Assembly: GCF_945956965.1 (NCBI RefSeq)
Contig: NZ_CAMFJS010000009.1
Span: 91,860-155,859, forward strand
Direction: 5' to 3'
DNA from: an uncultured Roseateles sp.
Lineage (GTDB): Bacteria; Pseudomonadota; Gammaproteobacteria; Burkholderiales; Burkholderiaceae_C
DNA: 64,000 nt
Part shown: piece after piece, positions 7,278-19,638 of the stretch
Position numbering within the stretch: position 1 is the stretch's first letter
How the letters are laid out: every line of letters begins with the position of its first letter
Translations under genes and position numbers: made by a program
Notes under the pieces: model-generated
The model's input: only the letters and a program-made list of their open reading frames with translations
Told to the model about the DNA's origin: nothing
The model's database searches: none

Positions 7278-8828
7278 TCAAAACCTCGGCAAATCGGGAT
7301 GGGCCAGCAGGCCGCGGCTGACATGCATGCGGCCGTATTCGGCGCAGCGGTGCAGGGTCGGGATGACCTTGCCGGGGTTGAGCAGCTCGGCGCCATCAAA
7401 GGCGCGTTTGACGGCCATCATCTGCTCCCGCTCGGCGGCGGAAAACTGCACGCACATGCTGTTGAGCTTTTCGATGCCCACGCCGTGCTCGCCGGTCACC
7501 GTGCCGCCCAGGGCGACGCTGGTTTCCAGAATCTCGGCGCCAAACTCCTCGCAGCGGCGCAGCTGGTCGGGGTCGGAACCGTCAAACAGAATCAGCGGGT
7601 GCAGATTGCCGTCACCGGCGTGGAAGACATTGGCGCAGCGCAGCTGGTACTTCTTTTCCATCTCGGCAATGGCCAGCAGGATGGCGGCCAGGTTTTTGCG
7701 CGGGATGGTGGAGTCCATGCACATGTAGTCGGGGCTGATGCGGCCCGACGCGGGGAATGCATTCTTGCGCCCACTCCAGAAACGCAAACGCTGCGCCTCA
7801 TCGGCACTCACTTCGATGCGGCTGGCGCCGCTGCTCAGCAACACGGCCTGCATGCGCTCGATTTCTTCGGCCACTTCTTCGGCGGTGCCGTCGCTCTCGC
7901 ACAGCAAAATAGCTTCGGCTGTCAGGTCGTAGCCGGCATGCACAAAGTCCTCCACGGCCGCGGTCATGGGCTTGTCCATCATCTCCAGGCCGGCCGGGAT
8001 GATGCCCGCGGCGATGATATTGGCCACCGCCGCACCGGCTTTGCGCACATCGTCAAAGCTGGCCATGATGCAGCGCGCCAGCTGGGGTTTGGGCGTGAGT
8101 TTGACGGTCACCTCGGTCGTCACCGCCAGCATGCCTTCGCTGCCGACGATCAGGCTCAGCAAGTCCAGGCCCGGCGCGTCCAGCGCTGCGCCGCCGAACT
8201 CCACCGCCTCGCCCTCCATGGTGAAGCCACGCACAGCTAACACGTTATGCAAGGTGAGGCCATATTTGAGGCAGTGCACGCCACCGGAGTTCTCGGCCAC
8301 ATTGCCGCCGATGGTGCAGGCGATCTGGCTGCTGGGGTCGGGGGCGTAGTAAAGGCCGTGCACGGCCGCGGCTTCCGAGATGGCCAGATTGCGCACCCCG
8401 CATTGCACACGGGCGGTGCGCGCCACCGGATCGATCTGCACGATCTGCTTGAACTTGGCCAAGCTCAGCGTCACGCCCGTCGCATGTGGCATGGCGCCAC
8501 CCGACAGCCCGGTGCCCGCACCCCGCGCCACCACCGGCACGCCCAGCGCGAAGCAGCTGCGCAAAATGGCGGCGACCTGTTCTTCGGTTTCCGGCAAGGC
8601 CACCACCAGGGGGCGTTGGCGGTAGGCGGTCAAGCCGTCGCATTCATAGGGCACCGTGTCCTCGGCATGCCAGAGTAGGGCATGGCTGGGCAGGTGTTTG
8701 GACAGCGCGGCGACCACGCGGGCCTGCGCCTGCACACGCTGGGTGGGGTCGATCACGGCAGAGGCGCTTTGGGCCGCCTTGGCGCCAGATTCGTCGGTGG
8801 CGCCAGTGGCGCTAGTGGCTGCGTTCAC
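7278..8828 (-). CDS. glcD: Glycolate oxidase / FAD-linked oxidase subunit GlcD
   Basis: A 516-residue FAD-linked 2-hydroxyacid dehydrogenase with an N-terminal FAD_binding_4 domain (RGAGTGLSGGAMPH, CTIGGNVAENSGG) and a C-terminal FAD-oxidase domain (HAGDGNLHPLILFD, TGEHGVGIEKL). It is the catalytic flavoprotein that converts glycolate, and often D-lactate, to the 2-keto acid. The start is a GTG at 8826-8828, 14 bp after the phaM stop. The first 30 residues are Ala/Thr-rich and variable, so an internal start is possible. No glcC regulator or glcB malate synthase is adjacent. Confidence 0.94.
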   Translation of the reverse strand: MNAATSATGATDESGAKAAQSASAVIDPTQRVQAQARVVAALSKHLPSHALLWHAEDTVPYECDGLTAYRQRPLVVALPETEEQVAAILRSCFALGVPVVARGAGTGLSGGAMPHATGVTLSLAKFKQIVQIDPVARTARVQCGVRNLAISEAAAVHGLYYAPDPSSQIACTIGGNVAENSGGVHCLKYGLTLHNVLAVRGFTMEGEAVEFGGAALDAPGLDLLSLIVGSEGMLAVTTEVTVKLTPKPQLARCIMASFDDVRKAGAAVANIIAAGIIPAGLEMMDKPMTAAVEDFVHAGYDLTAEAILLCESDGTAEEVAEEIERMQAVLLSSGASRIEVSADEAQRLRFWSGRKNAFPASGRISPDYMCMDSTIPRKNLAAILLAIAEMEKKYQLRCANVFHAGDGNLHPLILFDGSDPDQLRRCEEFGAEILETSVALGGTVTGEHGVGIEKLNSMCVQFSAAEREQMMAVKRAFDGAELLNPGKVIPTLHRCAEYGRMHVSRGLLAHPDLPRF

Positions 8829-8842
8829 GGGCGGGTGGCCTC

Positions 8843-9610
8843 TCAGGGCTTGCTATTCTTTACGGCGTTGCGCACCGCGGGCTTGTGGGTGCTTGCCTTG
8901 GCAGCGGGTTTGGCCGCCAGGCTTTTGCTGACCGACTCCACCATGCTGCCGGCCACGGCGCCGGGCACAGCCGCGGCTTTGCGCAAGGTGTCGCCCGCAG
9001 CGTCAAACGACTGTTTGACGATGGCGCCGGCCAGGTTCTTGGCCGCGTCGGTGGCGTTTTCTTTCATCGCCGTGGCGGCCAGCTGGGTGAACTGCTGGCT
9101 CAGCGCGCCCCACCATTGCAGGGGGTCCACGGCGGCCGGGATGGCCGGCGCAGCGGCCGCTGCTGTTGAAGACTTCTCGGCCTTGGCTTTGGTGGCGGGT
9201 TTGGGCGCTGGCGCCGGGGCGGCCGTTTTGGGCAGAGCCTGCGCGGCAGCGGCCATCACTTCCGGCGGGATGCCGGGCATGGCCGGCCAGGCGGGGGTGG
9301 ACATGGCCTCGGCGGTGGGCAGCTTGAGGGCATTGCTTAGCTCGGCCAGCGGCACGTTCAGCGACTTCAGCGTTGACAAGGTCATGCGCTGCACCTCCAG
9401 GGCCTGGATGGTGGCGCCCAGCATGCGGGCGTTTTGTTCCAGCCAGAACTGAACGGTGCGCAGCTCTTCGATGCGCTTGCCCAGCTCTTCCGGGTTGAGC
9501 GTCGGCGCCACCCACTGGCCGATGCCGGGCAAGGCGGCCCCGGCGTTCTTCACCAAGCCTTGCAGAAAATCAAAACCGGGGACGAATTTGCTGAAGCTGT
9601 TGTCGGCCAT
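8843..9610 (-). CDS. phaM: PhaM-type polyhydroxyalkanoate granule regulatory protein
   Basis: A 255-residue protein. Its first 95 residues (KFVPGFDFLQGLVKNAG, LPGIGQWVAPTLNPEEL, VQFWLEQNARML) match the conserved domain of PhaM. PhaM activates PHA synthase PhaC and tethers PHB granules to the nucleoid in Cupriavidus. The C-terminal part is Ala/Pro/Lys-rich and ends in a basic PAKAAKAS/HKPAVRNAVKNSK-like tail, fitting DNA binding. The ATG at 9608-9610 is chosen because GAAGGAG lies 9 nt upstream (9620-9626). It sits 27 bp after the TraB-family gene and 14 bp before glcD. Confidence 0.88.
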   Translation of the reverse strand: MADNSFSKFVPGFDFLQGLVKNAGAALPGIGQWVAPTLNPEELGKRIEELRTVQFWLEQNARMLGATIQALEVQRMTLSTLKSLNVPLAELSNALKLPTAEAMSTPAWPAMPGIPPEVMAAAAQALPKTAAPAPAPKPATKAKAEKSSTAAAAAPAIPAAVDPLQWWGALSQQFTQLAATAMKENATDAAKNLAGAIVKQSFDAAGDTLRKAAAVPGAVAGSMVESVSKSLAAKPAAKASTHKPAVRNAVKNSKP

Positions 9611-9637
9611 GCTTTTGTGCTCCTTCAAGAGGGTCGT

Positions 9638-10618
9638 TCAATGCGAGGGGGAAGACGCGGGCTGATGGTACGACGGATGCAATTGCTGCACCTCGAAGCC
9701 GTGCTCTTGCTGCAACAGCAAGGGCAGGGCGCGCGGCCCGCTCAGGTGCAAGCTGCCAACGGCGGCCAGCACCCGCCGGCCCTGCCCGTGCAGGGCGGCA
9801 ATGCGCTCGGCCAGGCCGGGATTGCGCTCGTCGTTGAGGGCGCGCAGCTCGGCGCGGTCTTGCGCGTTGCCCACGCACTCGCACCAGTCCGCGTAACGGC
9901 TCAGGGTGGCCATATCGCTGCTGGCCCAGGCCTGCGCCAGGCGGCGCGTGCTCTTGCGCAGCTGGCCTTGTTCCAGCTGTTGCAGGCCTTTGCGCAGCTG
10001 GGCTTGCGCTTCCTGGGGATCGGCGGGCAGCAAGGCTAGCAGCTGGGTGTCCACGCTTTCCAGGGCATGAATGGGCACGCCGCTTTGGTGGGCCCAAGTG
10101 CTCAGCATCAGCTCCTGGCCGAAGCTGGGGTCCATGCCGTCCCAGCGGGCGTCCAGGGCCATGTAATTGCTCAGCTGCAGCAAGGGATGCAGATGGGCCA
10201 GCGCTTGGTCCGGCAGGCAAGCGGCGCGTGCCTGGGCGGCCAGGCGCTTTTGCAGCGCGGCGCTGGCTTGGAAGGGGCGGGCATGTTGGGGTGGCGTGCT
10301 CAGGGCTTGCAAGGTGGCGGGGTCGCTGAGGTCCAACTCCAGGGCCAGGCTGTCGCTTTGCGCCATGGCTTCGCGCAGCAGCGGGCCAGGGAAGAACCAG
10401 GCCATGCGGCCGATGTGCAGGGTGCCGTAGAGATAAGAGTCATGGCCGCCCTTGCGCAGGCGGTAGAGAAAGCCGCGGTCGGGCGCGGCCGCGGCCAACT
10501 CGGCGGCTTGCGTTGCGCTGGGCAAGGCGGTTTGTGGCGGGCAGCGTGTTTTGGCCTGGGCCGGCGGCAGCGGCAGGCTCAGCGCCAGGGCGAGGATGAA
10601 GCTTGACAGCGCCTTCAT
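9638..10618 (-). CDS. TraB/GumN-family protein
   Basis: A 326-residue protein with an N-terminal signal peptide (MKALSSFILALALSLPLPPAQA). The family is marked by paired GxxH motifs, here GTLHIGRM (about residue 64) and AVGSLHLSGP near the C terminus. Other TraB/Tiki/GumN members act as metal-dependent peptidases, but the bacterial substrates are unknown. The protein is probably periplasmic or lipid-anchored. Its ATG overlaps the stop of the upstream aspartic protease gene by 4 bp, so the two are co-translated. Confidence 0.87.
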   Translation of the reverse strand: MKALSSFILALALSLPLPPAQAKTRCPPQTALPSATQAAELAAAAPDRGFLYRLRKGGHDSYLYGTLHIGRMAWFFPGPLLREAMAQSDSLALELDLSDPATLQALSTPPQHARPFQASAALQKRLAAQARAACLPDQALAHLHPLLQLSNYMALDARWDGMDPSFGQELMLSTWAHQSGVPIHALESVDTQLLALLPADPQEAQAQLRKGLQQLEQGQLRKSTRRLAQAWASSDMATLSRYADWCECVGNAQDRAELRALNDERNPGLAERIAALHGQGRRVLAAVGSLHLSGPRALPLLLQQEHGFEVQQLHPSYHQPASSPSH

Positions 10619-11118
10619 GGCTTGGCGCTGCGGATCAAGAGTTCGCCGCCATGCTGGGTGAAGCTCAGCTTGGACAAGATGTCCATGCCCAGCAAGGGCG
10701 CATCGAGCGCGGGCAGCACGGTGACGGGTAGGCGCTGTGCGTTCACGCCGCCTTGCAAGCGCACATCGGCGCGGGCCCGGTAGCCCCGCGCCACGCCGCC
10801 GGCGGTGTTGGAGGCCACCTCGGCTTCGGCGCTTAAGCCCACTTGCTCGGCCAGGGCCTGGGGCAGGGCGGTGCTGGTGGCGCCAGTGTCAACCAGAAAG
10901 TCCACCGCCACACCGTTGACCTCGCCGGGCCAGTGGAAATGGCCGTCACTGGCGCGGCGCAAGGTGATCTCACCGCCCTTGATGGACACCAGGCTTTGCT
11001 TTTGCTCGCGCTCCCAGGCCTTGAAACCCAGGAACACCAGCAGCATCAGCAAAAGCCAGATGGTGGCGAGTTTGAAATAGCTGGGGAGTTCTTTGTGGGG
11101 GCTGTCGGCATGGCTCAT
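10615..11118 (-). CDS. Membrane-anchored retropepsin-like aspartic protease (TIGR02281 type)
   Basis: A 167-residue protein. One membrane anchor (LATIWLLLMLLVFLGFKAW, about residues 17-35) is followed by a clan AA aspartic protease domain with the active-site motif FLVDTGATSTALP (Asp at about 74) and a second LGMDIL segment. Such single-domain proteases must dimerise to be active. The ATG at 11116-11118 (MSHADSPHK) is preferred because the upstream extension lacks protein-like character. It appears to be the first gene of the run that continues through TraB, phaM and glcDEF. Confidence 0.82.
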   Translation of the reverse strand: MSHADSPHKELPSYFKLATIWLLLMLLVFLGFKAWEREQKQSLVSIKGGEITLRRASDGHFHWPGEVNGVAVDFLVDTGATSTALPQALAEQVGLSAEAEVASNTAGGVARGYRARADVRLQGGVNAQRLPVTVLPALDAPLLGMDILSKLSFTQHGGELLIRSAKP

Positions 11119-11189
11119 GCCGACACGATGCCAGATTTTTGTGGCGGCAGAAGGCGCTGGCGGCAGGTTTTCGCCACTCGGGGTGCACA

Positions 11190-11229
11190 AAAGAACAAGG
11201 CCAGCCGGACTTTCGTCCTGCTGGCCTTG
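11190..11229 (-). terminator. Intrinsic terminator after amtB
   Basis: A long hairpin pairs 11196-11205 with 11220-11229 (10 bp, perfect) and continues after one mismatch with 11207-11210/11215-11218 around a TTTC loop. On the minus strand it is followed by TTCTTTTG. It lies about 95 nt after the amtB stop and about 80 nt before the protease gene, so it should separate the nitrogen operon from the protease-glc run. Confidence 0.8.
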
Positions 11230-11324
11230 CGGTGTGGTGGCGACTAACTAACGCGCTAACTCATCAGTCACCGCCTCGGCGCGCCAAGCCATGCTGGCGG
11301 GCCGGGCTGAGGGATCACTTGTGA

Positions 11325-12878
11325 TTACTTGTGATAGGCGGTCTCGCCGTGCGAGCTGATGTCCAGACCTTCGCGCTCTTCTTCTTCCGTCACGCGCAGG
11401 CCGATCACCAGGTCCACCACCTTGTAGGCGATCACCGAGACGACTGCCGACCAGACCACCGTCACGCCAACCGCCTTGGCTTGCACCAGGACTTGGGCGG
11501 CGATGGAGTAGGCATCGGCCGTCACCGTCGTGGCCGTGACCCAGTCACCCACAAAGCTGGGGCCGCCCAGGGCTGGGGAGTTGAACACGCCGGTCAGCAG
11601 GGCGCCGATGATGCCGCCCACGCCGTGGACGCCGAAGACGTCCAGCGAGTCGTCAGCACCCAACATCTTCTTCAGGCCGGACACACCCCACAGGCAAGCG
11701 AAGCCGGCGATGATGCCGATCACCAAGGCGCCGCCGATGCCGACGTTGCCGGCTGCAGGCGTGATGGCCACCAGGCCAGCCACAGCTCCCGAAGCCGCAC
11801 CCAGCATCGAAGCCTTGCCCTTGTGCAGCGCTTCACCGACCGACCATGCCAGCACGGCAGCGGCCGTGGCGACAAAGGTGTTCATGAAGGCCAGGGCGGC
11901 AAAGCCGTTGGCTTCCAGAGCGGAGCCGGCGTTGAAGCCGAACCAGCCCACCCACAGCAGCGAGGCGCCAACCATGGTCAGTGTCAGGCTGTGCGGGGTG
12001 AAGGCTTCCTTGCCGTAACCGACGCGCTTGCCGATCATGAAGGCACCCACCAGGCCCGCCACAGCGGCGTTGATGTGCACCACGGTGCCGCCGGCGAAGT
12101 CCAGCGCGCCCCATTGCCAGATCATGCCGGCGGTGCTGTTGACCTTGTCGACCACATCGGCGCCGGTGTAGGCGTCAGGGCCTGCCCAGAACCAGACCAT
12201 GTGGGCGATCGGCAGATAGCTGAAGGTGAACCACAGGGCCAGGAAGGCCAGCACGGCGGAGAACTTGGCGCGCTCGGCGAAGGCGCCGATGATCAAGCAA
12301 GCGGTGATGCCGGCGAAGGTGGCCTGGAAGGCGGCGAACACCATTTCCGGAATGACCACGCCCTTGCTGAAAGTGGCTGCGTTGGCGAAGGTGCCGGTGG
12401 CGTTGTCCCAGATGCCCTTCATGAACAAGCGGTCAGTGCCACCGATGAACTGGTTGCCTTCGGTGAAAGCGAGGCTGTAGCCGTAAAGCACCCACAGCAC
12501 CACGATCAGGGAGAAGGCCACCATCACCTGCATCAGCACCGACAGCATGTTCTTGCTGCGCACCAGGCCGCCGTAGAACAGGGCAAGACCTGGCACCGTC
12601 ATCATGATGACCAGCAGGGTGGACAGCATCATCCAGGTGGTGTCGCCCTTGTTGGGCACCAGCACCGGGGCAGATGCGGCTTCGGCAGGAGCGGAAGCCG
12701 CGGCTTCAGCGACCGGAGCGGGCGCGGCAGCCGGCGCAGGCGCCGAAGCGGTGTCAGCGGCGACAGCGCTGGCGGTAGCGGCCGCAGAGGCCGCGGCACT
12801 GGCGGTGTCTTGGGCCCAGGCGGCAGGTGCAACAAGCACCGTGGCGGCCAAGGCCAGACTGGCAAAGAGTTTCTTCAT
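11325..12878 (-). CDS. amtB: Ammonium transporter AmtB
   Basis: A 517-residue Amt/Rh channel. A signal peptide (MKKLFASLALAATVLVAPAAWA) is followed by an unusually long Ala/Pro/Ser linker (about residues 23-70), then eleven transmembrane segments. DFAGGTVVHINAAVAGLVG carries the first pore histidine, and DVFGVHGVGGIIGALLTGVF carries the second. It conducts ammonium into the cell and is gated by the PII protein GlnK, whose gene lies 70 bp upstream in the same operon. The start at 12876-12878 is chosen for the signal peptide; the frame upstream runs through glnK. Confidence 0.96.
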   Translation of the reverse strand: MKKLFASLALAATVLVAPAAWAQDTASAAASAAATASAVAADTASAPAPAAAPAPVAEAAASAPAEAASAPVLVPNKGDTTWMMLSTLLVIMMTVPGLALFYGGLVRSKNMLSVLMQVMVAFSLIVVLWVLYGYSLAFTEGNQFIGGTDRLFMKGIWDNATGTFANAATFSKGVVIPEMVFAAFQATFAGITACLIIGAFAERAKFSAVLAFLALWFTFSYLPIAHMVWFWAGPDAYTGADVVDKVNSTAGMIWQWGALDFAGGTVVHINAAVAGLVGAFMIGKRVGYGKEAFTPHSLTLTMVGASLLWVGWFGFNAGSALEANGFAALAFMNTFVATAAAVLAWSVGEALHKGKASMLGAASGAVAGLVAITPAAGNVGIGGALVIGIIAGFACLWGVSGLKKMLGADDSLDVFGVHGVGGIIGALLTGVFNSPALGGPSFVGDWVTATTVTADAYSIAAQVLVQAKAVGVTVVWSAVVSVIAYKVVDLVIGLRVTEEEEREGLDISSHGETAYHK

Positions 12879-12948
12879 ATTCGAGTCTCCAGACGGGAGC
12901 AAATTGAGCGTTGAGCGTATGGAATCGAGCGCTGGCGCGCCCTTCGCT

Positions 12949-14102
<1,154 letters not shown>

Positions 14103-14172
14103 GGTGAAACTCCTGGCAGTTTTCGGATTTAAGGGAGAGAACAAGCTTGGCGAAACACTTCGCTACAGGCAT

Positions 14173-14189
14173 TGCAGCTTCCGTGCCAA
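14173..14189 (-). promoter_or_regulatory. Sigma-54 (RpoN) promoter
   Basis: The minus strand reads TTGGCACGGAAGCTGCA. It has GG at -24 and GC at -12, ten bases apart, and differs from the TTGGCACGNNNNTTGCA consensus at one position. Transcription would start near 14162, giving a leader of about 60 nt before the porin ATG. RpoN promoters in front of glnK-amtB operons are well established. Confidence 0.85.
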
Positions 14190-14296
14190 CTAGAACCATG
14201 GCCCGCCTGGGCGTTCAAATCTCACGCCATCCCCCGGGTCTGCCCTGAGTTGGCCCGCCCCTCTCAGCGTTTACCCTGGCTGACGTGGGCGATGGG

Positions 14297-14364
14297 CGCA
14301 CCAGCAAGGGTGTCGCGTACAAAGCCCTCTGCATCATCTTGGTGCGCGCACCGCCGCTGTGCGC
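14297..14364. promoter_or_regulatory. Candidate NtrC enhancer sites
   Basis: Two adjacent palindromes fit GCACC-N5-GGTGC with one mismatch each: TGCATCATCTTGGTGCG (14330-14346) and GCACCGCCGCTGTGC (14348-14362). A weaker copy with a 6 bp spacer lies at 14299-14314. They are centred about 120-170 bp upstream of the sigma-54 promoter, a normal enhancer distance for NtrC. Function is inferred from match and position. Confidence 0.6.
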
Positions 14365-14412
14365 CAGCACTGGCAAAAGCTGTTGTCAGCGCTCACAAGG
14401 GAGTGTTTTGGC

Positions 14413-15936
14413 ATGTCACTCGCCCTGCTTCATAGCCGCTCGCTCGATGGCATGAGCGCCGTCGCCGTCAGCGTGGAGGTCCACCTGGCCAATGGCCTGC
14501 CCAGTTTTACTTTGGTGGGTTTGGCGGATACCGAGGTCAAAGAGGCCCGGGAACGTGTGCGGGCGGCTTTGCTCAACAGCGGTCTGAGCTTTCCCCACAA
14601 CAAACGCATCACGGTGAATTTGGCGCCGGCTGAGTTGCCCAAGGAGGGTGGCCGCTTTGATTTGCCAATTGCGCTGGGCCTGCTGGCCGCCAGCGGGCAG
14701 ATTGATGCGGCGAGGCTGGCCGAGCTGGAATGTGCCGGTGAGTTGTCGCTGGGCGGGGAGCTGCGCCCCATTCGTGGTGCCCTGGCCATGAGTTTGGCAA
14801 TCAGCCAGGCGCAACACCAGGGCGGCCCGGCCCGCGCCCTGCTGCTGCCCAAGGACAGTGCGGCCGAAGCGGCCTTGGTGGAGGATGTGCAAGTGTTGGC
14901 CGCAGGCCATTTGCTGGAGGTGGTGGCGGCGCTGCAGCCGGCGAGCGAGGAGGCCTTGCCGCGCGCGCAAGCCCTACCGCGCCTGTCAGAGGCTGCAGGC
15001 CCCGATCTGCGCGATATCAAAGGTCAGGCCGGCGCCAAGCGGGCCTTGGAGGTGGCTGCGGCCGGCGAGCATTCCCTGCTCTTGGTTGGCCCGCCAGGCA
15101 CCGGTAAGTCCATGCTGGCCCAGCGTTTGCCGGGCTTGCTACCCCCTTTGAGCAAAGAAGAGGCCCTGGCCTCGGCCGCAGTGCTGAGCCTGGTCGGCCA
15201 GTTTCAGCCGCAGCGTTGGGCGCAACGGGCGATGCGCAGCCCGCATCACACCGCTTCGGCCGTAGCCCTGGTGGGCGGCGGCTCGCCCCCTCGGCCGGGC
15301 GAAATCTCACTGGCCTTGCATGGTGTTTTGTTTCTGGACGAATTGCCGGAATTTAATCGTCAGGCCTTGGAGGCTTTGCGTGAGCCCTTGGAAACCGGAC
15401 GCATATTGATCTCGCGGGCGGCGCGGCAGTCGGAGTTCCCGGCACGCTTTCAGCTAGTGGCGGCCATGAACCCTTGCCCATGCGGGCAATTAGGCAATGC
15501 GGCCCAGACCTGCCGCTGCACGCCCGATCAAGTCAGCCGTTATCAGGGGCGACTGAGCGGCCCCTTTCTGGACCGGCTCGATATCTCCATCGAGGTGCCG
15601 GCCGTGCCGCCCGCCGTGCTGGCGGCTCAGCCCGCTGGCGAAGCCAGCGCCACGGTGGCCGCTCGGGTGGCGCGGGCGCGTCAGCTGGCCTTGCAGCGCC
15701 AGGCTTGCAGCAATGCGCGTTTGTCGGTGGCCCAGCTGGATCATTTTGCGCGGGCCGAGCCTGCGGCTCTGGCCTTCCTGCAAAAAGCGGCCGAGCGCCT
15801 GGCCTGGTCGGCCCGCAGCTACCACCGCATTTTGCGGGTGGCGCGCAGCATCGCGGATTTGGCCGCCGCCGAGCAAATTCAAAGCGCCCACATGGCCGAG
15901 GCGGTGCAGCTGCGGCGTGGGCTGGGCAAGAGTTGA
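14413..15936 (+). CDS. comM: YifB/ComM-family Mg-chelatase-like AAA+ ATPase
   Basis: A 507-residue protein. The N-terminal ChlI domain (HSRSLDGMSAVAVSVEVHLANG, NLAPAELPKEGGRFDLPIALG) precedes the AAA+ module with Walker A VGPPGTGKSML (about 226-235) and Walker B LFLDELPEF. A C-terminal Mg_chelatase_C domain with the CPCGQLGN motif follows. ComM-type helicases promote branch migration during natural transformation. The ATG at 14413 (MSLALLHSR) is chosen because family members begin here and GGGAG lies upstream. It is divergent from the nitrogen operon. Confidence 0.93.
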   Translation: MSLALLHSRSLDGMSAVAVSVEVHLANGLPSFTLVGLADTEVKEARERVRAALLNSGLSFPHNKRITVNLAPAELPKEGGRFDLPIALGLLAASGQIDAARLAELECAGELSLGGELRPIRGALAMSLAISQAQHQGGPARALLLPKDSAAEAALVEDVQVLAAGHLLEVVAALQPASEEALPRAQALPRLSEAAGPDLRDIKGQAGAKRALEVAAAGEHSLLLVGPPGTGKSMLAQRLPGLLPPLSKEEALASAAVLSLVGQFQPQRWAQRAMRSPHHTASAVALVGGGSPPRPGEISLALHGVLFLDELPEFNRQALEALREPLETGRILISRAARQSEFPARFQLVAAMNPCPCGQLGNAAQTCRCTPDQVSRYQGRLSGPFLDRLDISIEVPAVPPAVLAAQPAGEASATVAARVARARQLALQRQACSNARLSVAQLDHFARAEPAALAFLQKAAERLAWSARSYHRILRVARSIADLAAAEQIQSAHMAEAVQLRRGLGKS

Positions 15937-15985
15937 GCTTATGAGGATGGGTGCGCCGCGAACCCAGCGGCCTCGGCAATGAACA

Positions 15986-16003
15986 AAGCCCCTTTCGGGG
16001 CTT
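15986..16003. terminator. Terminator between convergent comM and glycine-zipper gene
   Basis: A perfect 7 bp stem pairs AAGCCCC (15986-15992) with GGGGCTT (15997-16003) around a TTTC loop. On the minus strand TTTGTTCATTG follows the stem. It lies between two converging genes and could serve both, more strongly for the minus-strand gene. Confidence 0.6.
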
Positions 16004-16058
16004 CGATGAATTTGAGCAGGCCGGTTGGCGGCGAGCTCATTGCGAGCTCGCTGCGGCC

Positions 16059-16772
16059 TCACATCGGCGTCAGTTCGCCGTCGCGCACGCGCACCATGTC
16101 ATTGACGCGCACGCGCGGGGCTTCGGAATACTCGTAGCTGCGGGTGCTGTTGTCCGAGAAGCTCACTTTGACCACCCAGACGGTGCGGGCGTTGCGCTTC
16201 TTCTCCATCTCGTTACCAAAGTAGCCGCCGGCCGCTGCCGCGCCCACGGTGGCCAGCTTCTTGCCATTGCCACCGCCCACTTGGTTGCCCAACAGGCCAC
16301 CCAGAACGGCACCACCCACGGCGCCCAGGCCGCTGGCTTGGCCCTCATGCACGACTTGCTTGACGGACAAGACGGTGGCGCAATCCTCGCACCGCGCTAC
16401 TGGCTTGCTGGGTTCCGGTTCGGCTGCGGCCATATGCGTCTCGGCCACCGGCGCAGGTGCTGCTTGATGGCTGGCGGGCTTGCTTGGCTTGATGGCCGGC
16501 TTGGCGCTCGGCTGAGCCTCCGCCAGCCTGGGCGTGGCCGAAGCCGCCACGTTGCTGGGCAGGGCGCTCAGGGCGGTCGCTGCCTCAGTACTGCTGGCCG
16601 CAGCTGCGAGGGCGGCGCTGCTGTTCACGGCCGCAACAGGCTGGGCAAGCTCATTGGCTGCCGTGCTCGATTGCGAGCGGCCCAAGGCATACACCCCGGC
16701 CAACAAGGCGGCCAGCAAGGCGATGCCGATATAGCGTTGTGAGGCGGAACTGGAAACGGAAGAATTTGTCAT
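16059..16772 (-). CDS. Glycine-zipper 2TM domain envelope protein
   Basis: A 237-residue protein. One N-terminal hydrophobic anchor (YIGIALLAALLAGVYALG) is followed by a long Ala/Ser/Pro-rich linker. The glycine-zipper domain follows (about 165-205: GAVGGAVLGGLLGNQVGGG, VGAAAAGGYFGNEMEKK), then a small beta domain ending VRDGELTPM. SlyB/PcP-like glycine-zipper proteins are envelope lipoproteins, but this one has a membrane anchor without a clear lipobox. The ATG at 16770-16772 is chosen; the extension upstream is not protein-like. Confidence 0.85.
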   Translation of the reverse strand: MTNSSVSSSASQRYIGIALLAALLAGVYALGRSQSSTAANELAQPVAAVNSSAALAAAASSTEAATALSALPSNVAASATPRLAEAQPSAKPAIKPSKPASHQAAPAPVAETHMAAAEPEPSKPVARCEDCATVLSVKQVVHEGQASGLGAVGGAVLGGLLGNQVGGGNGKKLATVGAAAAGGYFGNEMEKKRNARTVWVVKVSFSDNSTRSYEYSEAPRVRVNDMVRVRDGELTPM

Positions 16773-16859
16773 GGGCGGAAAGTAGCGAGAAAAACAGTAA
16801 TGGCAAACCCCTAGTTCGGAGCATGCCATGCCTCTCCCGCCATTTGGCTGAAACGCCCA

Positions 16860-16892
16860 CTCAGCTTGTAAGTACTTGCAAGCCAGGCTGAG
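16860..16892 (-). terminator. Candidate terminator after the metH C-terminal gene
   Basis: An inverted repeat pairs CTCAGC (16860-16865) with GCTGAG (16887-16892), with CTTG/CAAG pairing inside. It begins 8 nt after the gene's stop. The downstream minus-strand sequence has only a short T run (GCGTTTCAG), so termination may be weak. Confidence 0.4.
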
Positions 16893-16899
16893 CCTCTCC

Positions 16900-19638
<2,739 letters not shown>

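Larger units (their letters stand above)
14103..14412. promoter_or_regulatory. Intergenic control region, porin-glnK-amtB operon / comM
   Basis: This 310 bp region lies between divergent genes. It holds the sigma-54 promoter at 14173-14189 for the minus-strand operon and NtrC-like palindromes at 14297-14364. The comM promoter must also lie here; no clear sigma-70 hexamers stand out. Confidence 0.6.

Noticed and set aside
6246..8240. 664-codon open frame on the plus strand
   Set aside because: It lies wholly antisense to glcE and glcD, is rich in Ala/Gly/His/Gln as expected of a GC-rich shadow frame, and has no family motif.
11331..12914. 527-codon open frame antisense to amtB
   Set aside because: amtB has all Amt motifs. 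The antisense product is His/Gly/Gln-rich without structure.
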